From NCBI GenBank assembly GCA_014874385.1, contig JACWAE010000063.1, forward strand, positions 1-51,150: 51,150 nt of DNA, in the 5' to 3' direction. A model generated the notes under the pieces. That model saw nothing but the letters and a program-made list of their open reading frames with translations. It was not told the origin of the DNA and did not search any database. Source of the DNA: Dehalococcoidia bacterium. Lineage in GTDB: Bacteria > Chloroflexota > Dehalococcoidia > SZUA-161. The position numbers and the translations under genes are program-made. Of the stretch, positions 1 to 7,300 are shown piece by piece (the stretch's first letter is position 1; the number at the start of each line of letters is the position of its first letter).

Positions 1-1
1 C

Positions 2-349
2 CTGGCAATCCCTTTATTGGGGGGCTTGCTTCGGGGAAGCCAGGGCGACCTGGTGCTGATTGCCAATGCACCGGAGGGCCAGGTGCCTCACTATCTGGTC
101 AGGAGCTTCGGGAAAAATCTGGGGGGCAGACTCTGGAGTCGCCCCACCGGCCCGCTCCAGGATATTAACAGGTTTATCGTGCTGACCCCTTATATCGACA
201 TAGCAGGCGCTGACTGGCTGGCTGCCCCTGAGTACATTATTTGGGCCAGGACATGGCCTGAGGTGCTGGAAAAGCTCACTGAAGCCTATGGCAAGAAAGC
301 AAGAGTGGCAGTGGTGCCCGATGCCACCATGCAATATTTCGTAGAATAG
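2..349 (+). CDS. C-terminal end of a LarA-like (DUF2088) protein, 5' truncated
   Basis: The frame is open from base 2 and runs to a TAG at 347-349, so this is the last ~115 residues of a gene that begins outside the window. The TTG at 17 is only the first start-like codon inside the fragment. The tail has the pattern I associate with nickel-dependent lactate racemase/DUF2088 proteins: an IANAPEGQVPHYL stretch, then FGKNLGGR, a W-rich segment (IIWARTWPEVLEKL) and a near-terminal VAVVPDATMQYF. In LarA the nickel-pincer cofactor and catalytic residues sit further upstream and cannot be inspected here. Substrate is unknown, since many family members are not lactate racemases. Family assignment is moderate, made from recall of the C-terminal pattern. 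Confidence 0.55.
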   Translation: MAIPLLGGLLRGSQGDLVLIANAPEGQVPHYLVRSFGKNLGGRLWSRPTGPLQDINRFIVLTPYIDIAGADWLAAPEYIIWARTWPEVLEKLTEAYGKKARVAVVPDATMQYFVE

Positions 350-404
350 GCTGTTTCTCCCACCGTCAGCAGATATTATGACTCGAAGTTGTGATAACCT
401 CGAA

Positions 405-1157
405 TCATACTTGTTTCTCTAAATCTCTTCTGGCTTCATCTTCGCGCCCCAGCATGGATAGTGCGATTCCGCGGTTGAGATAAGCTTTAGCATATTTGGG
501 ATTAAGACGAATCGCTTTACTATAGTTCAGGACAGCGCCCTCAAGCTTGCCCTGCTCATGCAGTGCCCAGCCGATGCTGTGATAGATATCGGCGATGAGC
601 TCAGAATTTCCCCATAAGACCCTTTCGGGGTTATCGAGGTGGTCCTTGAAGTCGAACCCGAAGGGGAAAATGTTATCTACGTCTGTTGTGATATTCCCGC
701 TGACGAAGGTGGAAAAAACGTGCGATAGTCTACCGTGGGCTTCTTCGAGATAAACTGCTTTCATATCGAGACCGCATCTTTGTGCCAGCACGTTGTAGAG
801 AACAGTTAATCCCAGACAGTTTCCCACCCTTTCCGCACTGGGGTCAAGTTGCGCATTTAAAACATCTTGCAGCCTGAAATTGCCCTGATATAGATACCTG
901 CACGGTTTATTGGCCCACAGCCAATCGAAAAGGGCCTCTGCTTTTTTCAGCTTACTTCCGGTGGTGATTTCAGGCGCGACCTGCTGATACAGCTTATTTA
1001 ATTCGGCCAGATAGCTATCGAGGTCTACACTGTTTTTGACCCCTGAAGCTATGAGCGCGCCCCAGGCCAGGTCCAACTGAGCGGCGCTGAAGAGCTCTTT
1101 CTCCAAGCTATTCGATTTAAGCCTCACGCCTTCAGTGTAACACAGGCGCGGCGGCAT
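405..1157 (-). CDS. Transglutaminase-like (SirB1-type) protein with C-terminal TPRs
   Basis: 250 residues. The central part has the layout of transglutaminase-like/SirB1 domains: a Cys in VGNCLGLTVLYNVLAQRCGL, a His in LSHVFSTF and an Asp in ITTDVDNIF, which could form a Cys-His-Asp triad. The last ~70 residues form about two tetratricopeptide repeats (YHSIGWALHEQGKLEGAVLNY, then AYLNRGIALSMLGREDEARRD). Soluble, no signal peptide. Role unknown; such proteins are usually annotated as transglutaminase-like/TPR proteins. The ATG at 1157 has no visible ribosome binding site and lies close to a strong hairpin (1167-1194). A GTG at 1127 is an alternative start that removes ten poorly conserved-looking residues. 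A promoter-like sequence lies upstream at 1231-1260. Confidence 0.7.
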   Translation of the reverse strand: MPPRLCYTEGVRLKSNSLEKELFSAAQLDLAWGALIASGVKNSVDLDSYLAELNKLYQQVAPEITTGSKLKKAEALFDWLWANKPCRYLYQGNFRLQDVLNAQLDPSAERVGNCLGLTVLYNVLAQRCGLDMKAVYLEEAHGRLSHVFSTFVSGNITTDVDNIFPFGFDFKDHLDNPERVLWGNSELIADIYHSIGWALHEQGKLEGAVLNYSKAIRLNPKYAKAYLNRGIALSMLGREDEARRDLEKQV

Positions 1158-1166
1158 CGAAAGTAG

Positions 1167-1194
1167 GGGGCGTCCTTCCTTTGAAGGACGCCCC
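1167..1194 (-). terminator. 12-bp GC-rich stem-loop, terminator-like
   Basis: Perfect 12-bp stem (GGGGCGTCCTTC / GAAGGACGCCCC) around a 4-base CTTT loop. It lies downstream of the minus-strand gene ending at 1446 and just 5' of the gene starting at 1157, inside its presumed leader. No good T-run follows on either strand, so it could be a weak terminator, a leader hairpin or an mRNA 5' stabiliser. Confidence 0.5.
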
Positions 1195-1445
1195 GTGTGC
1201 TATTACTGAGTTCGTATTTGTCTGAACAGCATAGTAGCACATATGTTCCAATACTGTCAAGGGGAAAATGTCGCGTTCTAATCAGGAACTTCAAAATGCA
1301 AATCTTAGAATGCAATCACGGAGTAGTGTTTGCAACATACTATAAAATTTAGGGGTCAGACTGCCAGATATAGAATTGAGGGCAACATGAAGCACTATGG
1401 GGCGGCGACGGGGTAGCAAAGAACTCAACCACTCCTTCGTGTTAC
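1195..1445. other. Intergenic stretch
   Basis: About 250 bases between two minus-strand genes. Apart from the promoter at 1231-1260 I see no gene, RNA or repeat. Confidence 0.5.
1231..1260 (-). promoter_or_regulatory. Sigma70-type promoter for the transglutaminase/TPR gene
   Basis: On the minus strand TTGACA (1255-1260) is followed after 18 bases by TACTAT (1231-1236). The predicted transcription start near 1224 would give a leader of 65-100 bases containing the 1167-1194 hairpin. Confidence 0.55.
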
Positions 1446-1874
1446 TCACCGCCAAGTCGAACTCCAAGAACCGGGTCCCTTTGGCGTTCCACAGGCAATT
1501 GTGAATCTCTGAATTTTGGTTGTAGTTGGGTCGAACTGCGACCCATCCGGTGTGAAGAATCGATTAGCGAAAACTGTGTATGTTCCTTCAGCAGCAATTT
1601 TAGGTATACTAAACGAAAATCCCGGGACAGCAACTACTTCATTAATTTCCATCTGTACATTTGTCCAGTCGAAGCTATCTTTGTTTGAAATTACAAACTG
1701 CATGCCATCGAATGTTACTTCAGCGTTTAGCCCAATATTCTGGGATGGCGACTGACAAGTCGCCACTAGTGCAATGACAATCACAATCAGCACTATTGCA
1801 GATAGGCCAATGACTAAAATTGCGGTATTGGTGATTTTCCTTCCTGCTGGCCGATCAAATTGCCCACTTCCCAT
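1446..1874 (-). CDS. Small membrane-anchored protein with C-terminal extracytoplasmic domain
   Basis: 142 residues. A short hydrophilic N-terminus is followed by one strong membrane helix at about residues 16-39 (ILVIGLSAIVLIVIVIALVA). The remainder is a predicted beta-rich domain (EVTFDGMQFVISNKDSFDWTN and following) that probably faces outside the cytoplasm. This layout resembles small Ig-like or FxLYD-type domains behind a membrane anchor, but I do not recognise a named family. A GAGGGG ribosome binding site lies about 8 bases before the ATG at 1874. Codon use and length support a real gene. Function unknown. Confidence 0.6.
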   Translation of the reverse strand: MGSGQFDRPAGRKITNTAILVIGLSAIVLIVIVIALVATCQSPSQNIGLNAEVTFDGMQFVISNKDSFDWTNVQMEINEVVAVPGFSFSIPKIAAEGTYTVFANRFFTPDGSQFDPTTTKIQRFTIACGTPKGPGSWSSTWR

Positions 1875-2033
1875 TTTGCACCCCTCAGGGCTGTCATGCT
1901 AATTGCGATATCATAGTGCAATCTGTATATCAGTTATTCATGCTCTTCCGCAGACACGCTAACCACCTTGAAAACTGTTCTCACCTTCGCAGGTATCCAT
2001 AGCTTGAGATATTTCCGCAATTCATCATCCAGC

Positions 2034-2978
2034 TCAGGTTTTCGGAGCCAGCGTCCAGCCTGCTATGCCGTTTGTAGTGAGAATCCCCTCGGCCTCACCT
2101 ATAATTTTGTCAATTAATTCCTTCGCTGTGACAATCTTATCAATGAAGCCAATAGCCAGCGATATGGCGCCGGTTCCCGCTTCTTTCGGTATACCGGTGC
2201 TCTCGGCCTTTGCGGCTGCCTGCATTACTGTCTTACTTTCTACAGCATCTCTCAAATTCTGGATATCTTCGGCTTTGGATGTAGCGAGAATAGCATCGCG
2301 CCATTTCGGATCGTAAGGATCGGCCCCAACAAGAGCCTGTTTATAGTGGTCAGCGAGCGGACACTCTTTGACAGTACAGAAGGCTGTCCCTAACTGGACC
2401 CCTTCCGCTCCCAGCGCCAGAGCACCCAGAAAAGTGCGAGCATCACCGATACCGCCAGCAGCTATCACTGGTATTTTTACCTGTTTTACAACCATCGGGA
2501 CACTTACAAATGTAGTGAGAATCAAAGGGCTCTTTAGCCCTGCCCCTTCCAATCCCATAATGCACACCGCATCCGCGCCGTCCCGCTCTGCCGTCAAGGC
2601 ATGCTTCAACGTTTGTACTTTATGAATCCATATCAGGCCAGCCTCTTTTATCCGCATGCCGTGCTCAACAGCCCTGGAACCCGCTGTTTCAATTATGGGA
2701 ACCCTTTCTTCGATAGCTACCTCTCGCAACGCAGCAAGTGCGGGGTCCATAGCCGGACTCAGATTTACAGCAAACGGTTTGTCGGTCATGGCTCTGGCTT
2801 TACGTATCTCCTTGCGAAGCCTCTCGGGGGTACGTAAAGTCCAGGCAGTGACCATTCCTAAGCCCCCAGCCTTTGAGACGGCTGCAGCAAGCGGTGCTGT
2901 GCCAATTCCCGCCAAGGCCCCCTGCATAACAGGATACCTGATGCCTAATAGTTCGGTTACTCTTGTCTTCCACTTCAT
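2034..2978 (-). CDS. Nitronate monooxygenase (2-nitropropane dioxygenase family)
   Basis: About 314 residues, normal for the family. These FMN-dependent TIM-barrel enzymes oxidise alkyl nitronates; the same fold includes FabK-like enoyl reductases. Visible family marks are the N-terminal RVTELLGIRYPVMQGAL, an AVSKAGGLGMV segment, and the flavin-phosphate-binding PVIAAGGIGDARTFLGAL followed by ALGAEGVQLGTAF. The ATG at 2978 is preferred because AAGGAAGTG sits about 6 bases upstream; a GTG at 2987 lies directly on the ribosome binding site and is less likely. It is transcribed divergently from the small gene at 3151. Exact substrate cannot be told from sequence; a detoxification or flavin oxidoreductase role is inferred. 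Confidence 0.88.
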   Translation of the reverse strand: MKWKTRVTELLGIRYPVMQGALAGIGTAPLAAAVSKAGGLGMVTAWTLRTPERLRKEIRKARAMTDKPFAVNLSPAMDPALAALREVAIEERVPIIETAGSRAVEHGMRIKEAGLIWIHKVQTLKHALTAERDGADAVCIMGLEGAGLKSPLILTTFVSVPMVVKQVKIPVIAAGGIGDARTFLGALALGAEGVQLGTAFCTVKECPLADHYKQALVGADPYDPKWRDAILATSKAEDIQNLRDAVESKTVMQAAAKAESTGIPKEAGTGAISLAIGFIDKIVTAKELIDKIIGEAEGILTTNGIAGWTLAPKT

Positions 2979-3150
2979 GTGATTCACTTCCTTCGTCAGA
3001 TGTTTCGCACAAGCTCACGTACCGCCGTGCCAGCAACCATATTTAACCCCCAAGCGGAAACATAATATTTGCGATATTCTACCGTGATATGTATACTGGC
3101 GCAAGAAGTTGGTCGCATAATTTCTACGAATAGGTAACGGAGGAACAAAA

Positions 3151-3486
3151 ATGGAGAGATGGCTGCTCGTTGTGGAGACAAACTGTACCGACCCCTCTCG
3201 GGAGAAAGAGTTCAACCAGTGGTATGACAATACACATATCCCTGACCTCCTGACTACTCCAGGCGTACTTTCTGCCACCAGGTATGAAAACCCCAGCCCC
3301 GGTGAAAAACAAGGGAGGTTTCTGGCCCTTTATGAGGTTGAAACTAAGGACATATTACAGACAATGGCGACTCTCAATGAGAACATGGTGAAATGGGGTA
3401 AGCAGGGGCGCATACCGAAGTTCTTAGAGATCGTCTCCGGGTGCTTCTATCGACAGGTAGCGGCTCCTGTCAAAAAGAAGAAGTAG
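3151..3486 (+). CDS. Small dimeric alpha/beta-barrel (EthD/DUF4286-like) protein
   Basis: 111 residues with the typical short ferredoxin-like barrel pattern: MERWLLVVETNCTDPSREKEFNQWYDNTHIPDLL at the start, then TPGVLSATRYEN and a beta-rich middle (RFLALYEVET). The motif around FNQWYDNTHIPD is characteristic of EthD-like and related proteins that bind small aromatic or polyketide-like molecules or act as accessory factors. The tail is basic (KKKK). A strong GGAGGA ribosome binding site lies 7 bases before the ATG. It is divergent from the nitronate monooxygenase, which may indicate a shared catabolic or detoxification role; that link is inference. Confidence 0.7.
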   Translation: MERWLLVVETNCTDPSREKEFNQWYDNTHIPDLLTTPGVLSATRYENPSPGEKQGRFLALYEVETKDILQTMATLNENMVKWGKQGRIPKFLEIVSGCFYRQVAAPVKKKK

Positions 3487-3625
3487 AACAACAACTTGCA
3501 TTAAGGCATCATAAAGCGTTGCGGGGCGGTGGTAGGGTGGCCTTGATAGCATTATGAACTCCTGTGCGCGCAGCTAATACAAATTTCGTGGTTTCATGCA
3601 TGTCAATAGACAAAAAGCGAAATCG

Positions 3626-3739
3626 TTAGCATGCATTGATATTACCAGAGGACTCAGCGGATTTCCCTGTTTCTCTGATTCGAAGTGCCATCACCGAAGC
3701 GATAACAAGTAATACTGCTATGAACGTAAGCGGCAAAAT
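3626..3739 (-). pseudogene. Possible remnant of a transporter C-terminus (single hydrophobic helix)
   Basis: In a long gene-free stretch the minus strand holds a 37-codon open frame with no good start. It reads LPLTFIAVLLVIASVMAL followed by RIRETGKSAESSG and a stop. One membrane helix followed by a short charged tail with an RxRET motif is how many major-facilitator permeases end. It may be the decayed end of such a gene, or chance. Low confidence. Confidence 0.2.
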
Positions 3740-4107
3740 TTACTCACCTCTTACGCGGTGCAAAATGTCCATTATCGGGACGATAGCTACAGCGGCACCT
3801 ACGAATTAGGCACACTCCGCCAGAGGCGGACGCCCTTACTACGAAAAGGTTGGAGCATCGCTCCAATCTACCCAGTTAATGCTTGCCCTTCGACAGGCTC
3901 AGGGCGAACGGGTGCTAATTCCCCCTCATCCTTCGGCAAGCTCAGGACAGGCTCTTATCTCTCCCTCCAGGGGAGAGAAATTTGGGAGAGGTCTCCCCGC
4001 TCCTACGGATTAGGCATAATACGCTGTGCCCCTACGCATGTAATATTTGCCCCCATAGATTGCTATCGAGCCTCGTTTTGGGGTATTGAACCCCCTGATA
4101 TAATAGT
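3740..4107. repeat. Gene-free stretch with dispersed-repeat copies
   Basis: No convincing gene. At 3850-3866 there is a 7-bp stem-loop (TTGGAGC/GCTCCAA). At about 3886-3955 there is a degenerate copy of the CTTCGACAGGCTCAGGGC repeat family that recurs at 17.4, 31.9, 37.7 and 42.7 kb. A TATAAT lies at 4099-4104, immediately before the cca start codon. Confidence 0.55.
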
Positions 4108-5379
4108 GTGACTGAGGATTTCGGTTTGATTAATATCGGCAAGAATATCGAGGCATATCTGCCCCCCGAAATCCTGGCGCTGGTGAAAGCCGCCGGGGGT
4201 ATCGCTGCGTCTAAAGGGCAAAGGGCGTACCTTGTCGGCGGGGTAGTGCGCGACCTTTTTTTGAAGCGTCGCAATCTGGACCTCGATCTGGTGGTGGAAG
4301 GGGATGCCCTGGCGCTGGCCCGCCAGCTTGCCAAGGGCAGGGATGGTAAATTAGTGACTCACCCTCGTTTCGGAACTGCAACTTTCAAACAGGGAGCATT
4401 TAGCCTTGACCTGGTGACTGCAAGATCAGAAACTTACGCTGAGCCCGGTGCCTTGCCCACGGTGAAACCGGGGAGCATCCAGGACGACCTGTTCAGGCGC
4501 GATTTCTCTATTAACGCTATGGCTGCCAGTATCGACCCTGCCCGGTTCGGCGATTTAATCGATCCCTACGGTGGGAAGAGCGACCTCGATCGCCATCTTA
4601 TCAGGGTGTTACACCAGCGGAGCTTTAAAGATGACCCCACGCGCGTCTGGCGTGCTCTCAGGTACGAGCAGCGACTGGATTTCAGGCTGGAGTTTGACAC
4701 TACGACCCAGCTGCGACGCGATTCAGCCATGATGGTGAGGGTGAGCGGAGACCGGCTGCGGCATGAGCTGGAACGCATTCTGGAAGAGGATTACCCGGAG
4801 AAGGTCTTCTATCGGGCTGAGAGGCTGGGTGTGCTCCGGCACTTGCACCTGGCGCTGGAGGGAAACGGCTGGCTGGGGGAGCGCTTTGACATGGCTCGCG
4901 AGGCGAGCGGGAGCGCTAAGCCTGATATAAACCTTTATCTGGCGCTGCTGGCCTGGCGGCTCGACGATGAGGCCCTGAAGTCTTTCATAGAACGTCTGAA
5001 GTTCGGGAGGGAAGCAGCGCGGGCGCTGCGAGATATCCCCCGGTTAAAACAAGCTCTCCACGCCCTGGCAGCGGCTGAGCTCATGCCAAGCGGTGTCTAT
5101 CATATACTTGAGCATCATCGCCCTGAGACGATACAGGCTGCGGTTCTGGTTACGGATTCTGCACTGGTCAGGCAGAGGCTTGAGCTTTATCTCTCCAGCT
5201 TGAGGTTTGTGGTGTTATCACTCAGCGGCAACGATTTGAAGAAGATGGGCGTTGCTCAGGGCAAGAAAATGGGGACGATGTTGCGAGCACTCAAAGAAGC
5301 GAGGCTGAATGGAGAGGTGACAACCAGGGAGGATGAGAGGAAACTGGTCCGCAGGTGGCTTAATAGAGGAAAACGCTGA
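4108..5379 (+). CDS. cca: CCA-adding tRNA nucleotidyltransferase (class II)
   Basis: 423 residues. It adds or repairs the 3' CCA of tRNAs. Class II nucleotidyltransferase head: LVGGVVRDLFL at about 42-52 and the metal-binding DLD at 58-60. RRDFSINAMA follows near 130-139, then DDPTRVWRALRYEQRLDF at about 175-192 (base-recognition and helical neck region). The C-terminal half is helical and lacks the HD domain of E. coli-type enzymes. It could be a full CCA-adding or an A-adding enzyme; sequence alone does not settle this. The GTG start at 4108 has no Shine-Dalgarno sequence and follows a TATAAT box by only 3 bases, so either transcription starts further upstream or the true start is downstream, for example the TTG at 4126. 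tRNA-Lys in this window lacks an encoded CCA and would need this enzyme. Confidence 0.88.
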   Translation: MTEDFGLINIGKNIEAYLPPEILALVKAAGGIAASKGQRAYLVGGVVRDLFLKRRNLDLDLVVEGDALALARQLAKGRDGKLVTHPRFGTATFKQGAFSLDLVTARSETYAEPGALPTVKPGSIQDDLFRRDFSINAMAASIDPARFGDLIDPYGGKSDLDRHLIRVLHQRSFKDDPTRVWRALRYEQRLDFRLEFDTTTQLRRDSAMMVRVSGDRLRHELERILEEDYPEKVFYRAERLGVLRHLHLALEGNGWLGERFDMAREASGSAKPDINLYLALLAWRLDDEALKSFIERLKFGREAARALRDIPRLKQALHALAAAELMPSGVYHILEHHRPETIQAAVLVTDSALVRQRLELYLSSLRFVVLSLSGNDLKKMGVAQGKKMGTMLRALKEARLNGEVTTREDERKLVRRWLNRGKR

Positions 5380-5388
5380 AGAGTTGGT

Positions 5389-5604
5389 ATGGACGGAATC
5401 TGTAGTGTTTGCGGCAAACCTTTAGACGAGATGTATGCTGTCAGTTGCATTGGCTGCGGTGGGGAAATCCATTTTCCGTCAGCAGAGACCTCGGAAAACA
5501 ATTGTGGCTTTATAGTGACTCAGTGGAATATTTGTGGCCTGGCTTTTATTTGTAAACGTTGTTCGAATCAGCAGCCTTTTAATAGCATAAAAGCTTCCTG
5601 TTAG
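5389..5604 (+). CDS. Small Cys-rich zinc-ribbon-like protein
   Basis: 71 residues with four Cys pairs or near pairs: CSVCG at the N-terminus, CIGCGGEIHF, a single Cys mid-protein and CKRCS near the end. This suggests one or two treble-clef or zinc-ribbon sites. It begins 9 bases after the cca stop, so the two are probably cotranscribed, with a weak GAGTTGG before the ATG. Convergent with the SemiSWEET-like gene. No named family recognised. A nucleic-acid-binding or protein-binding zinc module is possible, but function is unknown. Confidence 0.55.
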   Translation: MDGICSVCGKPLDEMYAVSCIGCGGEIHFPSAETSENNCGFIVTQWNICGLAFICKRCSNQQPFNSIKASC

Positions 5605-5620
5605 CCTTACATTTCCCTGC

Positions 5621-5896
5621 CTAGCTCACTTTAGCTTTCACCACCTGACTTTTCCCGTATCTCATGAGGAGCACAATCATGGATAAGGACTGCACCATGC
5701 CTGCGGCGTTGCCGACTGTGAATACTAGGTCATGCCTCCATACGCTGTAGATGAGATAGCAAAGCAGGGCTATCGTCAGGATGAACCATGAGGGCAAAGC
5801 AAGGCCGCTTATATCGTGACTCCTGACTATTTTGATGATCTGCGGTATATAAAAAATCTGGGTCAAGGCAAAACCTGCCCAGCCAACTATTTCCAT
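5621..5896 (-). CDS. SemiSWEET/PQ-loop family membrane protein
   Basis: 91 residues with three membrane helices, the size and topology of bacterial SemiSWEET half-transporters that dimerise to move sugars. The PQ motif is present in helix 1 (FYIPQIIKIVRSHDISGLAL), followed by a tryptophan-containing helix 2 (SWFILTIALLCYLIY) and a glycine-containing helix 3. Its ATG overlaps the last 10 bases of the upstream M20 peptidase gene, which suggests translational coupling. Substrate cannot be assigned. Confidence 0.75.
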   Translation of the reverse strand: MEIVGWAGFALTQIFYIPQIIKIVRSHDISGLALPSWFILTIALLCYLIYSVWRHDLVFTVGNAAGMVQSLSMIVLLMRYGKSQVVKAKVS

Positions 5897-7281
5897 CTCT
5901 TGCTCCTTCCTTTTTGCTGAGGCTGCCAGTCCGAAGCCATGCGCTCCAGAAGGGCAGCTACATGCTTTGTGCCCAGTATGAAATCGGCGAGCCTGATATT
6001 CTCATCGGGAGCATGTGCCCTCGAGCCAAGGTAGTCCACTCCAATACCAGCGGTGGGCAGCGCCAGCGTATCGGTGAAATAGTACATCGGGCCGCTGCCC
6101 GCCATAGAAGGAATTATTACAGGGTCGGCTCCAAAAACCTCTTTGCCTGTGGACGAGACAATATTAACGAAGGGGGAGTCCAGCGGGGTCCGGGCCGGAT
6201 TTTCCCCTTCTGTCGTGGGAGCGATGGTGATGTCTGAGAAGCCGTGGCTGTTGAGATGCTTTCTCAGCTTAGACAGGATTTCCTCGGCATGCTGGTCAGG
6301 TACGAGGCGAAAATCGAGCTTGGCTCGAGCGACGCAGGGCAGTACTGTTTTGGAGCCGGGGCCTGTATAGCCGGAGTCGAGACCGCAAATGTTGCAGATG
6401 GGTTCAAGGATGTGGCGGGACTTGTATTTGAACCCGGTGACCCCTTTAATAAACTCCTTTAACCCCAGGCTTTGTTTTGTTTCCTCGTCATCCCGCGGCA
6501 TGGCTTTGATAGCTTTAATCTCCTGTTTGGTCGGCGGTCTGACGTTGTCGTAGAAGCCTGCGATTTGGATATTCTCGTCCGTGTCTTTGATGGAGCTAAG
6601 AGCCCATACCAGACGCCAGGCCGGGTTAGGCACCACTGTGCCCATCGAGGAGTGGACGTCCTGAGACGCACCGTGCGCCTCGAGCTGCACGTATAGAATG
6701 CCCTTGAGGCCGAGCATGATGATGGGCTGGTCTTTCCAGTTGACACCACCGCACTCCCAGATGCAGGCGTCGGCTCTGAGGAGGCGGCGATTGCGCTTAA
6801 CAAAAGCGCCCAGGTTGGGACTTCCTATCTCCTCCTCACCTTCGATTAAGAACTTCACGGAGATGGGAAGTCTGCCCCTTGTCTTTTGGAAGGCTTTGAG
6901 GGCAAGGAGTCGGGCAACGATGTTTCCTTTGTTGTCTGAGACTCCCCTCGCAAACAGTTTGCCTTCCCGTTGCACAGGCTCGAACGGGGGCGAGGTCCAC
7001 AGCTCCAGAGGCTCGGGAGGCTGAACATCGTAGTGGTCATAGAAAAGGAGGGTGACTGACGATTCGCCAGCGATTTCGCCATAGACTACAGGAAATTTGC
7101 TTCCGGGGACAGGGATAATGAGGGCTCTTATCCCATATTCATTCATCATCTGAGCCAGAAGCTGGGCCATCTCCGGCATACCCACCCCCTGGGCGCTGAT
7201 ACTGGGCTGGCGGCAAAGCCGTATGAGGTCTGCGATTCCCTCTTGCCAGTGGTCGTCTATATAATCATGAATCTGTTTCAT
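5887..7281 (-). CDS. M20 family metallopeptidase (dipeptidase-like)
   Basis: 464 residues from the ATG at 7281, which follows a strong GGGGAGG ribosome binding site. The longer open frame upstream would run into dinG and is rejected. Family features: LLFYDHYDVQPPEPLELW carries the first zinc-binding Asp-His pair, and FARGVSDNKGN carries the bridging Asp. FLIEGEEEIGSPNL carries the catalytic and zinc Glu residues; CGLDSGYTGPGSKTVLP and GIDYLGSRAHAPDENI (as GVDYLGSRAHAPDENI in this protein) lie near the end. This matches cytosolic dipeptidases and acetylornithine deacetylase-like hydrolases acting on peptides or N-acyl amino acids. Twenty bases separate it from the dinG stop, so it is probably in the same operon. 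Confidence 0.88.
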   Translation of the reverse strand: MKQIHDYIDDHWQEGIADLIRLCRQPSISAQGVGMPEMAQLLAQMMNEYGIRALIIPVPGSKFPVVYGEIAGESSVTLLFYDHYDVQPPEPLELWTSPPFEPVQREGKLFARGVSDNKGNIVARLLALKAFQKTRGRLPISVKFLIEGEEEIGSPNLGAFVKRNRRLLRADACIWECGGVNWKDQPIIMLGLKGILYVQLEAHGASQDVHSSMGTVVPNPAWRLVWALSSIKDTDENIQIAGFYDNVRPPTKQEIKAIKAMPRDDEETKQSLGLKEFIKGVTGFKYKSRHILEPICNICGLDSGYTGPGSKTVLPCVARAKLDFRLVPDQHAEEILSKLRKHLNSHGFSDITIAPTTEGENPARTPLDSPFVNIVSSTGKEVFGADPVIIPSMAGSGPMYYFTDTLALPTAGIGVDYLGSRAHAPDENIRLADFILGTKHVAALLERMASDWQPQQKGRSKRWK

Positions 7282-7300
7282 GGGAAGCCTCCCCGAGAAC

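Noticed and set aside
1922-2033. Short minus-strand frame reading ELDDELRKYLKLWIPAKV
   Set aside because: Protein-like in tone but has no start codon or ribosome binding site; about 40 residues only.
3758-4111. 117-residue plus-strand frame before cca
   Set aside because: Runs through repeat DNA (CTTCGACAGGCTC family) and lacks a ribosome binding site.
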